A stretch of DNA of 5,600 nt from a bacterium (GCA_029978815.1 JAPOIQ010000095.1:1-5600), one strand, 5' to 3'; counted from the stretch's first letter, positions 1 to 5,171 are shown. Translations and numbers: made by a program. The notes: generated by a model not told the origin, from the letters alone.

Positions 1-57
1 GCTCACAACCACAGGGCTCACTAGCACACCAAGCAGGGCCAGAACACGTTTTCTCAC
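1..57 (-). CDS. N-terminus of a probable secreted or membrane protein (partial)
   Basis: Nineteen codons starting with GTG at 57-55 run off the left edge. The peptide reads MRKRVLALLGVLVSPVVVS: basic residues followed by a long hydrophobic stretch, which is the layout of a signal peptide or an N-terminal membrane anchor. An in-frame stop at 84-82 limits any upstream extension, and GTG is the first plausible start after it. There is no convincing Shine-Dalgarno, but a TAGATT box at 70-65 places a predicted transcription start at or next to the GTG, so translation may be leaderless. The gene is separated from tRNA-Gly by a hairpin terminator, so it is probably its own transcription unit. The mature protein lies outside the window and its function cannot be guessed. 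With only 57 nt visible, chance is a real alternative. Confidence 0.4.
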   Translation of the reverse strand, partial: MRKRVLALLGVLVSPVVVS

Positions 58-64
58 CCCGCTG

Positions 65-70
65 AATCTA
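65..70 (-). promoter_or_regulatory. -10-like box of the left-edge gene
   Basis: On the minus strand TAGATT fits the TANNNT pattern and lies 7 nt before the GTG at 57, consistent with transcription beginning at the start codon. The same nine bases, GGTAGATTC, occur upstream of the tRNA gene. No good -35 box is visible. Confidence 0.35.
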
Positions 71-113
71 CCGACAGCACCTCAGGCACGGTTGGGCATG
101 CCCGGAGAACAAC

Positions 114-142
114 GAAGGCGCCCGGAAAGTCCGAGCGCCTTC
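114..142 (-). terminator. hairpin terminator after tRNA-Gly
   Basis: GAAGGCGC (114-121) is perfectly complementary to GCGCCTTC (135-142). The stem continues past one C/A mismatch with CGGA/TCCG around a 3-nt loop. It begins 6 nt beyond the tRNA 3' end. The tract after it on the minus strand is only modestly T-rich (GTTGTT), so termination may be imperfect. On the plus strand no T tract follows, which favours the minus orientation. Confidence 0.6.
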
Positions 143-147
143 TAGAG

Positions 148-220
148 AGCGGACGACGGGATTCGAACCCGCGACCCTCACCTTGGCAAGGTGATGCTCT
201 ACCAACTGAGCCACGTCCGC
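148..220 (-). tRNA. tRNA-Gly (anticodon GCC)
   Basis: A 73-nt cloverleaf reads on the minus strand. The acceptor arm GCGGACG pairs with CGTCCGC and is followed by discriminator U. The D arm is GCTC/GAGC. The anticodon stem TCACC/GGTGA closes the loop TTGCCAA, giving anticodon GCC, which reads GGC and GGU. The T arm GCGGG/CCCGT holds the canonical TTCGAAT loop. U73 is usual for bacterial glycine tRNAs. CCA is not encoded and must be added after transcription. The gene stands alone between a -10-like box about 14 nt upstream and a hairpin terminator downstream. Confidence 0.97.
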
Positions 221-233
221 GTTGTGGAGTCAG

Positions 234-239
234 AATCTA
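234..239 (-). promoter_or_regulatory. -10-like box of tRNA-Gly
   Basis: TAGATT on the minus strand fits TANNNT and would start transcription about 7 nt before the mature tRNA 5' end, a typical short tRNA leader. The surrounding GGTAGATTC (plus strand 233-241) is identical to the box before the left-edge gene (64-72). No -35 hexamer is convincing at 16-18 nt spacing. Confidence 0.4.
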
Positions 240-275
240 CCAGCGCCGCCCGCTGAGCGGACACCGGTCAGTTAA

Positions 276-515
276 TCAGCCGGCCGGGGTGTCGGCAGGC
301 CGGAGATCAACCGTCAAGGTCAATACGCCGTCGTCTAATGCCCAAGAGGCGTCACCCACGATGGCGAAATCCATGTAGTCCTGCTTTGCCTGATCGATGA
401 ATGCTTTGCGCTCATCACCGGCCACCGGGGGAAGCGGACGCTGCTTCACCGCAAGCGCACGCTCTTTAAATCGTTTCAGCATTCCATCAACATCAAGGCC
501 CGGAGAATCACTCAT
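276..515 (-). CDS. conserved-looking hypothetical protein, 79 aa
   Basis: This is a small soluble protein of unknown function. The N-terminal half is charged and probably helical (MLKRFKERALAVKQR, residues 12-26). A Pro-rich turn (27-31) follows, then a second helix leading into QDYMDFAIVGDASW (45-58), and a closing beta-like stretch GVLTLTVDLRP (63-73). It has no signal peptide, no transmembrane segment and no cysteines. The DYMDFA...DG.LTL.VDLRP pattern resembles small proteins I associate with Acidimicrobiia, but I know of no assigned role. The ATG lies 8 nt inside the end of the upstream membrane-protein gene and has only a weak Shine-Dalgarno, so translation is probably coupled. It appears to be the last gene of the metX unit; about 55 nt separate its stop from the tRNA gene. 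Confidence 0.75.
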   Translation of the reverse strand: MSDSPGLDVDGMLKRFKERALAVKQRPLPPVAGDERKAFIDQAKQDYMDFAIVGDASWALDDGVLTLTVDLRPADTPAG

Positions 516-813
516 GTTGACAGATTACTTCGTCGTCGTTCTCGCCGTCATCTGGAATGACTGGAGTTGCACCGGTTCGAAGTAGGGCTTTCTGCGCACT
601 GTCGGCCTCTCGGTAGCGTCGAGAACTCATCTCTTCGAGCACCGAGAGTGAGGGATCATCGACGGCGGTCACCCGCCACAACCAGATGGCGAGACCGGCG
701 AGTGCGATCGACAGCGCAAGAAGGACGACCGCAATGATCACCACGGTCGCTGATGCCGAGGTGTCCCCTACTGACACGTCAGCCGCAAATAGCCGTATTC
801 GCCAATTCAACAT
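508..813 (-). CDS. single-span membrane protein, about 101 aa, unknown function
   Basis: From the ATG at 813 the product has a short N-terminal segment, one hydrophobic helix (about residues 23-46, rich in Val, Ile, Leu and Ala and ending WLWR), and a polar tail of about 55 residues rich in charged residues with an acidic end (DDGENDDE). The basic edge after the helix suggests the tail is cytoplasmic. I do not recognise a family. The frame is open upstream to 915, but that extension would lie inside the glycosylase gene. GAGGTGAT, an extended match to the anti-Shine-Dalgarno, sits so close to the ATG that the next codon, TTG at 810, is an alternative start with better spacing. The gene begins 20 nt after the glycosylase stop and overlaps the next gene by 8 nt, so it is probably cotranscribed with both. 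Confidence 0.7.
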   Translation of the reverse strand: MLNWRIRLFAADVSVGDTSASATVVIIAVVLLALSIALAGLAIWLWRVTAVDDPSLSVLEEMSSRRYREADSAQKALLRTGATPVIPDDGENDDEVICQHE

Positions 814-833
814 CACCTCTGAGTGTGGCAGAC

Positions 834-1601
834 CTACCGCTGATGTTGCGAACAAAAAATTGCCGTTCGGCCGGCGAGTGTCACGCGCTGCAGCGGGGCA
901 CCATCGAGTGGGCATTGCGCCCGCGCCGTTCTTAGCCCCGGATGCAGGGCCCCCTTGTGACTTCCACCGCGGGCTCCAAGCTCGGAAACAGTTAAGGAAA
1001 TCTGTTGAGAGAGTCTCTCGAATTCGTCATCGGTGAGCGAGGAGAACTGCCGACGCGGATCAATATCAGAACCGAAGAGAATTTCGTCAGCGAGCATGTT
1101 GCCCAGTCCGGCAATGACACGTTGATCGAGCAGTAACGCTTTTACTGACACCGTGCGGTGACGGTGTTCACCGAGCGCTTTCTGAAGGTCGCAAGCATCG
1201 GCCATGAGGTCAATACCCAACATCGACCAATCAGGATCAAGAGTAAATCGGGCCCATCGGCGTGGGTCGTTGACGCGCAACGAGCCCTTGCTCGTTGTCA
1301 TCACGAGGCGATCCCATTCTTTTCGTTCTGTGGAAGGCCCGTACTCAAGCGCAGGTATCGGTGCGACTCCGTTGACGATGAGTCGACCGGTCATTGCGAA
1401 ATAGAGCTCGAGTTGCGCACCATCAATTACAAGTGCGACTCGTTTACCGTGACGTTTGACCCCAATGATGTCGCGTCCGATCAGAGTCGCCAGCTGCATC
1501 GAGTCAGCGCAACGGTCGTCGACGTCGATCGAGATGATCTGGTGACCGACAAGTTGAGCGGCAGCACCTGCGTATAACTCGGCTTCAAGCCCTTCGGGCA
1601 T
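834..1601 (-). CDS. Fpg/Nei-family DNA glycosylase/AP lyase
   Basis: This is a base-excision repair enzyme that removes oxidised bases and cleaves the abasic site. The expected landmarks are present: MPEG with Pro2 as Schiff-base nucleophile and Glu3; Lys53 in KRHGKRVAL; DPRRW (112-116); the helix-two-turn-helix with AGLGN (Asn168), then ADEILF; and a C-terminal zinc-finger hairpin with GR (Arg245). Length (255 aa) is near the usual 270. The finger is unusual: the four ligand positions hold Cys230, Asp233, Cys250 and His253 instead of four cysteines, with canonical spacing kept. The N-terminus MPEGLEAE differs from both classic Fpg (MPELPEVE) and Nei (MPEGPEI), so substrate preference (8-oxoguanine or oxidised pyrimidines) is not assigned. 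The ATG lies 5 nt after the metX stop with only a weak Shine-Dalgarno, suggesting translational coupling. Confidence 0.93.
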   Translation of the reverse strand: MPEGLEAELYAGAAAQLVGHQIISIDVDDRCADSMQLATLIGRDIIGVKRHGKRVALVIDGAQLELYFAMTGRLIVNGVAPIPALEYGPSTERKEWDRLVMTTSKGSLRVNDPRRWARFTLDPDWSMLGIDLMADACDLQKALGEHRHRTVSVKALLLDQRVIAGLGNMLADEILFGSDIDPRRQFSSLTDDEFERLSQQISLTVSELGARGGSHKGALHPGLRTARAQCPLDGAPLQRVTLAGRTAIFCSQHQR

Positions 1602-1606
1602 CGGTA

Positions 1607-2776
1607 CTAGTCCAGCCGTCCCAAGAACTTCGTGATCGGCGCACTCATTTGCTCAGTCTCCATAAGAAACGCGTCGTGACCGTGCGGTGAGTCAATTTCA
1701 ATGAACTCCGTTGGCGCTCCGGCTGCAGTGAATGCTTCTGCAATCTGGCGTTGCTGATACGCGGGATACAGCATGTCGCTTGTTACGCCAATCGACAGGC
1801 ATGGCATGTCGACATCTCGCAACGCTCGCTCGACCGACTGACGCCCCCACGCTATGTCGTGGAGATCCATCGCCTTTGAAATCACAAGGTAGCTATTCGC
1901 GTCGAAGCGGCGAGCCAACTTTTCGCCGTGATAGTTGAGGTAGCTCTCAACTTGAAACTCTTGCCAAAGCCCAAAGCGGTCCCCGCTAGAACGATCTGCC
2001 ACGGCACGCCCAAAACGCTCTGTGAATACGTTGTCGCTCCGAAAGGTGACTTGAGCAACTTGGCGCGCGATCGACAACCCTTCAGCTGGGCCATCTCCTG
2101 GAGCTGCTTCGTAGTAGTTGCCATCTCGCCATTTGGGGTCAATCGCGATCGCTCGTCGGCCAATCATGCCCCACGCAATTTGTTGGGCAGAAGCCTGCAT
2201 ACACGTCGCGATCGGAATAATCGATCCCACCTTGCGCCGGTAGGTTGCAGCCCACTCGAGCACCTGCATGCCGCCCATCGATCCACCGATGATGGAAGCC
2301 CACCGTTCGATACCGAGGTGTCGCGAGAGGCGTTCTTGAGCACGCACCATGTCTCTAATCGTCACGACCGGAAACTTCGGCCCATACGGCAAGTCATTCG
2401 GGTCATCAGGGTTAGGTGACGCCGGACCGGTCGAGCCCTGGCATCCACCAAGAACGTTTGAACACACGACGAAGAATTCATCGGTATCAATGGCCAGCCC
2501 GGGGCCGATCAACGCATCCCACCAACCGGGGGTCGGATGCCCAAGTTCTGCTCGACCGGAGGCGTGGGAATCACCCGTCCAGGCGTGACAGATCAATATT
2601 GCATTCGACGCTTCGCTGTTGAGTTTGCCCCACGTCTCATAGGCGAGAGTGACAGACGCCAACACCGAACCCGAATCGAGCGCGAACGGGCGATCAGTTC
2701 CGAAGGTGAAGAACTGTCGTCGTCCGACTGGGTCTCCCTCAGTCCACGCTCCCGAAACCGGTAGTTCGTCACTCAC
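1607..2776 (-). CDS. metX: homoserine O-acyltransferase MetX
   Basis: MetX transfers an acyl group, usually acetyl from acetyl-CoA, to the hydroxyl of homoserine, activating it for sulfhydrylation in methionine synthesis. It is a cytoplasmic alpha/beta-hydrolase-fold enzyme. Counting from the GTG start (389 aa), the nucleophile elbow GGSMGGMQ has Ser166, the acid is in TSDMLYP (Asp334), and the base is in SPHGHDAFL (His367). NVLGGCQGSTGPASP (about 107-121) is the conserved oxyanion-region loop. The family is normally 350-390 aa. The frame stays open to 2917, but GTG at 2776-2774 is preferred: it has AGGAGGTGA 5 nt upstream, gives a normal length, and leaves the leader free for the riboswitch. 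Acetyl versus succinyl specificity cannot be settled by eye. It heads the unit that continues into the glycosylase. Confidence 0.96.
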   Translation of the reverse strand: MSDELPVSGAWTEGDPVGRRQFFTFGTDRPFALDSGSVLASVTLAYETWGKLNSEASNAILICHAWTGDSHASGRAELGHPTPGWWDALIGPGLAIDTDEFFVVCSNVLGGCQGSTGPASPNPDDPNDLPYGPKFPVVTIRDMVRAQERLSRHLGIERWASIIGGSMGGMQVLEWAATYRRKVGSIIPIATCMQASAQQIAWGMIGRRAIAIDPKWRDGNYYEAAPGDGPAEGLSIARQVAQVTFRSDNVFTERFGRAVADRSSGDRFGLWQEFQVESYLNYHGEKLARRFDANSYLVISKAMDLHDIAWGRQSVERALRDVDMPCLSIGVTSDMLYPAYQQRQIAEAFTAAGAPTEFIEIDSPHGHDAFLMETEQMSAPITKFLGRLD

Positions 2777-2784
2777 TCTGTTCA

Positions 2785-2790
2785 CCTCCT
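2785..2790 (-). promoter_or_regulatory. Shine-Dalgarno of metX
   Basis: AGGAGG, extended to AGGAGGTGA, lies 8 nt before the GTG at 2776 when counted from AGGAGG. It is the strongest ribosome binding site in the window and decides the metX start against the longer open frame. Confidence 0.85.
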
Positions 2791-2830
2791 CGCTTCTCGA
2801 CACCACAACAACACGGTGCATCTGAGCGAA
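2789..2830 (-). promoter_or_regulatory. possible Shine-Dalgarno-masking hairpin
   Basis: TTCGCT (2830-2825) can pair with AGCGAG (2794-2789), covering the first bases of the metX Shine-Dalgarno. A nested CACC/GGTG stem (2818-2815 with 2805-2802) can form inside. GCACC (2819-2815) is also complementary to the aptamer core GGTGC (2882-2878), and CACC can instead pair with GGTG of the Shine-Dalgarno (2786-2783). These exclusive pairings suggest translational control, as there is no terminator with a T tract in the leader. This is inference from short complementarities. Confidence 0.3.
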
Positions 2831-2843
2831 TCGGCGCCGGTTT

Positions 2844-2941
2844 GCCGGTTTTCCGACCGCATCGCACGTACGTGCAAGCACCTTGGGGGCGAACCCAGGT
2901 TGCCGGGCCAAAAGCACTACGACTTCGACCGCTCTAAATGC
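2844..2941 (-). promoter_or_regulatory. SAM riboswitch (SAM-I/SAM-IV clan) in the metX leader
   Basis: The leader RNA carries the SAM-clan core: AGAG (2935-2932), CGGCAACC (2905-2898) and AAGGTGC (2884-2878). P1 forms between GCATT (2941-2937) and GATGC (2863-2859). P2 is GGTCGAAG (2930-2923) with CTTT-T-GGCC (2914-2906). P3 is CCTGGG (2899-2894) with CCCAAGG (2887-2881) and one bulged A. The P2 loop CGTAGTGC (2921-2914) is complementary to GCAC-TACG in the P3-P1 linker (2875-2867) with a single bulged G, giving a pseudoknot of up to 8 bp. A 5-bp hairpin with an AAAA loop (2857-2844) follows P1. The absence of a clear kink-turn in P2 and the 3' hairpin favour SAM-IV or the SAM-I/IV variant over classic SAM-I. 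Binding of S-adenosylmethionine would be expected to reduce metX expression. Confidence 0.8.
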
Positions 2942-2948
2942 AATACGA

Positions 2949-2954
2949 ACGTTA
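2949..2954 (-). promoter_or_regulatory. -10-like box of the metX unit
   Basis: TAACGT on the minus strand fits TANNNT. A start 7-8 nt downstream would be G2941, exactly the first base of riboswitch stem P1. No -35 hexamer is recognisable, so the call rests on the box and its fit to the RNA 5' end. Confidence 0.35.
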
Positions 2955-2980
2955 GCAGTAATAGCTCACGACTGCACGGG

Positions 2981-2986
2981 TAATCT
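2981..2986 (+). promoter_or_regulatory. -10-like box of the saccharopine dehydrogenase-family gene
   Basis: TAATCT lies 6 nt before the ATG at 2993, so transcription would begin at or next to the A of the start codon, giving a leaderless mRNA. The absence of any Shine-Dalgarno before this ATG agrees. A -35 box is not evident. Confidence 0.4.
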
Positions 2987-2992
2987 ACGCCG

Positions 2993-4255
2993 ATGCGAGT
3001 ACTCGTCATCGGCGCTGGTGGGGTTGGTTCGGCGTTTGTTTCAATCACTGCCCGCCGTGAAGCCTTCACGCATCTCGTTGTCGCGGATGTCGATACTGAA
3101 AGAGCCCAGAGAGCTGTCGATGAGGCGATCGCTTCGGGTGAACTGGATGCCGCCCAGCAGGCGCGACTTCATGCCGAGCACATCGATGCATCGAATGATG
3201 TGGCCGTGGCATCGCTGGCGCGCGAACACAGAGTTGATGTCGTCTTGAACGCATGCGATCCGCGGCTGAATCCTCCCATTTTTCAGGGGGCGTTCGCTGC
3301 CGGTGCGCACTACGTCGACATGGCGATGCATCTCTCAGAGCCGCATCCAACAAAACCGTACGAAAAGACAGGTCGTCGTCTTGGCGATGCTCAATTTGCT
3401 CAGTCACCGTTGTGGAGGAACCGCGGGCTGATGGCGTTGGTCGGCATGGGGGTAGAGCCCGGGTTTTCAGATGTTGCTGCTCGATATGCCGCGGATCACC
3501 TGTTCTCGAAGATCGACGAAATCGGTGTGCGCGATGGCGCCGATCTCGTTGTCGATGGGTACGACTTTGCTCCGACGTTCTCCATCTGGACAACGATTGA
3601 GGAGTGCCTCAATCCGCCCGTCATTTATGAGCGGGAACGCGGATGGTTCACGACTCGACCATTCTCCGAGCCAGAGGTCTTCACCTTTCCTGAAGGCATC
3701 GGGCCGATCGAATGCGTCAACGTCGAACACGAAGAAGTGATTCTCATCCCACGTTGGATCGATGTCGAACGAGTCACCTTCAAATACGGGCTCGGACGTG
3801 AATTCATTCAGGTGCTGAAGACATTGGAAAAACTTGAGCTCGTGTCAACAGAACCAGTTGAAGTTCGAGGAGTGAAGGTGTCTCCACGAGATGTTGTTGC
3901 CGCAGCGCTTCCTGATCCTGCCGAGTTGGGCGATCACATGCGTGGCCGAACGTGTGCCGGCACATGGGTTCGGGGTCTTGGTCTTGATGGCGAGCCGCGG
4001 GAGGTGTACATCTATCACGTTGTCGACAACGACTGGTCAATGAATGAGTACCGCCATCAAGCCGTCGTCTGGCAGACCGCGGTGATGCCTGCCGTCGCAA
4101 TTGAACTCATGGCATCTGGCACGTGGTTCAGGGCCGGGGTAGTGGGACCTGAGGCACTCCCTTCTGAGCCATTTCTCGACCTGCTCGATGCTTACGGTTC
4201 AGAGTGGGAGTGGCTCGAATACAAGGATCGAGCGCCGCTCGTCACGAAGGATTAG
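2993..4255 (+). CDS. saccharopine dehydrogenase-family oxidoreductase
   Basis: This 420-residue cytoplasmic NAD(P)-dependent enzyme has an N-terminal Rossmann fold with GAGGVG at 7-12 and an acidic residue (Asp32 in VVADVD) after the second strand, a position that often favours NAD. The catalytic/dimerisation domain of the family follows, with VLNACDP (84-90), GVEPGFSD (153-160), LPDPAEL (306-312) and a C-terminal CAGTWVRG...VYIYHVVDN (321-346). The family includes lysine-forming saccharopine dehydrogenases and carboxynorspermidine dehydrogenases. From memory, the C-terminal half resembles the latter closely. No lysine-degradation or polyamine gene is nearby, so the substrate is left open. 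The ATG is the first start, has no Shine-Dalgarno, and probably begins a leaderless transcript. The gene is divergent from metX, and its last 14 nt overlap the end of the convergent DCC-family gene. Confidence 0.9.
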   Translation: MRVLVIGAGGVGSAFVSITARREAFTHLVVADVDTERAQRAVDEAIASGELDAAQQARLHAEHIDASNDVAVASLAREHRVDVVLNACDPRLNPPIFQGAFAAGAHYVDMAMHLSEPHPTKPYEKTGRRLGDAQFAQSPLWRNRGLMALVGMGVEPGFSDVAARYAADHLFSKIDEIGVRDGADLVVDGYDFAPTFSIWTTIEECLNPPVIYERERGWFTTRPFSEPEVFTFPEGIGPIECVNVEHEEVILIPRWIDVERVTFKYGLGREFIQVLKTLEKLELVSTEPVEVRGVKVSPRDVVAAALPDPAELGDHMRGRTCAGTWVRGLGLDGEPREVYIYHVVDNDWSMNEYRHQAVVWQTAVMPAVAIELMASGTWFRAGVVGPEALPSEPFLDLLDAYGSEWEWLEYKDRAPLVTKD

Positions 4256-4634
4256 TCGGCTCCCGAAGAGCGCAGGCGGCTGTTCCTCCTGGAAGTCGAT
4301 GACGGTTTTTTGCCACCCATCGGTACACGAGGGCACCAATCTGAGTAATGACCGGCCAGCGCAGCACACAGCCAACGACTCCCCACAGCGCTCCCCTGCT
4401 CCGCATCGCTGCCGCGACTGCGAGATGCCCACTCGACACGCTGCCATCGATGCTCACCCATTGAAGCGCGGTGGCGCACTGTTCTGGTGAGAGCCCAAGC
4501 GCGTCAAGATCGGCGAATTGCCATGGCTCCACCCGTTCAAGTTGGAACCATTTCTCTGCGACACGTGCCGAGGACGTACAAAACGCGCAGTCTCCGTCAA
4601 AAATGAGCGCAGGCAGTTTGTTGGCTGCGGTCAC
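4242..4634 (-). CDS. DCC-family (DUF393) putative thiol-disulfide oxidoreductase
   Basis: This 130-residue protein has the family signature near its N-terminus: FDGDCAFC (12-19), with Asp13, Asp15, Cys16 and Cys19 forming the D-C-x-x-C motif. The family's C-terminal stretch YRWVAKNRHRLPGG (104-117) is also present. Family members are predicted thioredoxin-like proteins, but substrates are largely unknown, so the redox role is inference from the Cys pair. There is no signal peptide. The hydrophobic stretch around 84-104 is probably part of the fold rather than a clear membrane helix. The GTG start overlaps the stop of the upstream DUF4262 gene in GTGA, a 4-nt overlap typical of coupled genes. 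The 3' end overlaps the convergent dehydrogenase gene by 14 bp. Confidence 0.9.
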   Translation of the reverse strand: MTAANKLPALIFDGDCAFCTSSARVAEKWFQLERVEPWQFADLDALGLSPEQCATALQWVSIDGSVSSGHLAVAAAMRSRGALWGVVGCVLRWPVITQIGALVYRWVAKNRHRLPGGTAACALREPTNPS

Positions 4635-5113
4635 ATCGCACCAATAATGGGCTGCGCGTACCGCATTCGTTGCTCGTAGCCAGCCTCATAGGGAAGAAAA
4701 CCTTGACGATCTGGGTACAGCATCTGCACAACCTCCACCGAGGTATCGGTGTACTCGCTTACCGCAGGACACCACTTCGACGCATCGTCTTCAGCCAGGG
4801 GAGCAAAGGCACAGCGTTGCTCGCCATCAAGAAGACCAACAAGTTCACATGCGATCGGTATCTCGGTCCCGTTTCGCAGTGCGTCAACGGTCACACTGAT
4901 CACGTCATTCGCAGTCGCAGGAGCAAGACCGATCACAAGAATCTCCGGAAACCCAGTGAGAGCGGTGACCCCAATGGAATAGGCATGGGCGGGACTCGCC
5001 GACGAATCACTGACTTGCGGACGCACGGCTTCAAGGGCCCAGCCGTTGGTTTCCAGCATCCACTCAATTTTCTCTCGATGCGAAATTGAAAAGTCGGCGG
5101 GGTCAAATGTCAC
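4631..5113 (-). CDS. DUF4262 domain protein
   Basis: This 160-residue soluble protein has the DUF4262 layout: an N-terminal helix with NGWALEAV (23-30), the core AYSIGVTALTGFPEILVIGL (44-63), and a C-terminal VVQMLYPDRQGFLPYEAGY (128-146). The family's function is unknown. It is widespread in actinobacteria and no catalytic residue is established. The start is taken as GTG at 5113, giving a length within the usual range. A GAGG just upstream is too close to serve as a normal Shine-Dalgarno, so the exact start is uncertain; an internal ATG at residue 19 would cut into the domain. It lies 58 nt from the divergent SURF1 gene and is translationally coupled to the DCC-family gene downstream. Confidence 0.88.
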   Translation of the reverse strand: MTFDPADFSISHREKIEWMLETNGWALEAVRPQVSDSSASPAHAYSIGVTALTGFPEILVIGLAPATANDVISVTVDALRNGTEIPIACELVGLLDGEQRCAFAPLAEDDASKWCPAVSEYTDTSVEVVQMLYPDRQGFLPYEAGYEQRMRYAQPIIGAM

Positions 5114-5157
5114 GCCTCACATTGTCGCGCAGACTCGCACCGGCCGCACTGGCCAGA

Positions 5158-5163
5158 TACTGT
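5158..5163 (+). promoter_or_regulatory. weak -10-like box before the SURF1 gene
   Basis: TACTGT fits TANNNT and ends 8 nt before the ATG at 5172, compatible with a leaderless or nearly leaderless start. No -35 box and no Shine-Dalgarno are visible. Confidence 0.22.
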
Positions 5164-5171
5164 CGGCACTA

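Noticed and set aside
2..145. Plus-strand open frame at the left edge
   Set aside because: It runs into the terminator hairpin, and its composition (Pro, Arg, Thr and Ser runs) shows no domain.
250..260. CCGCTGAGCGG inverted repeat as terminator of the metX unit
   Set aside because: The stem is only 4-5 bp with a tiny loop, no T tract follows, and it falls where the tRNA promoter should lie.
814..915. N-terminal extension of the membrane protein to 915
   Set aside because: It lies within the 3' end of the glycosylase gene, and a good ribosome binding site sits next to ATG 813/TTG 810.
1158..1577. Plus-strand open frame opposite the glycosylase gene (also 1928-2419 opposite metX)
   Set aside because: These are antisense shadows of well-recognised genes; the translations show no family features and no ribosome binding site.
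2864..2875. Perfect 12-bp palindrome GCACGTACGTGC as a transcription-factor operator
   Set aside because: It falls in the P3-P1 linker of the riboswitch, where it is better explained as pseudoknot partner or a small P4-like hairpin.
2777..2917. N-terminal extension of metX to an ATG at 2917
   Set aside because: It would translate through the riboswitch, add 47 residues unlike MetX, and ignore the strong Shine-Dalgarno before GTG 2776.
2859..2941. Classic SAM-I (S-box) subclass
   Set aside because: The core matches, but P2 lacks a clear kink-turn and the loop usually seen in S-boxes; SAM-IV or the SAM-I/IV variant fits better. Not settled without a covariance model.
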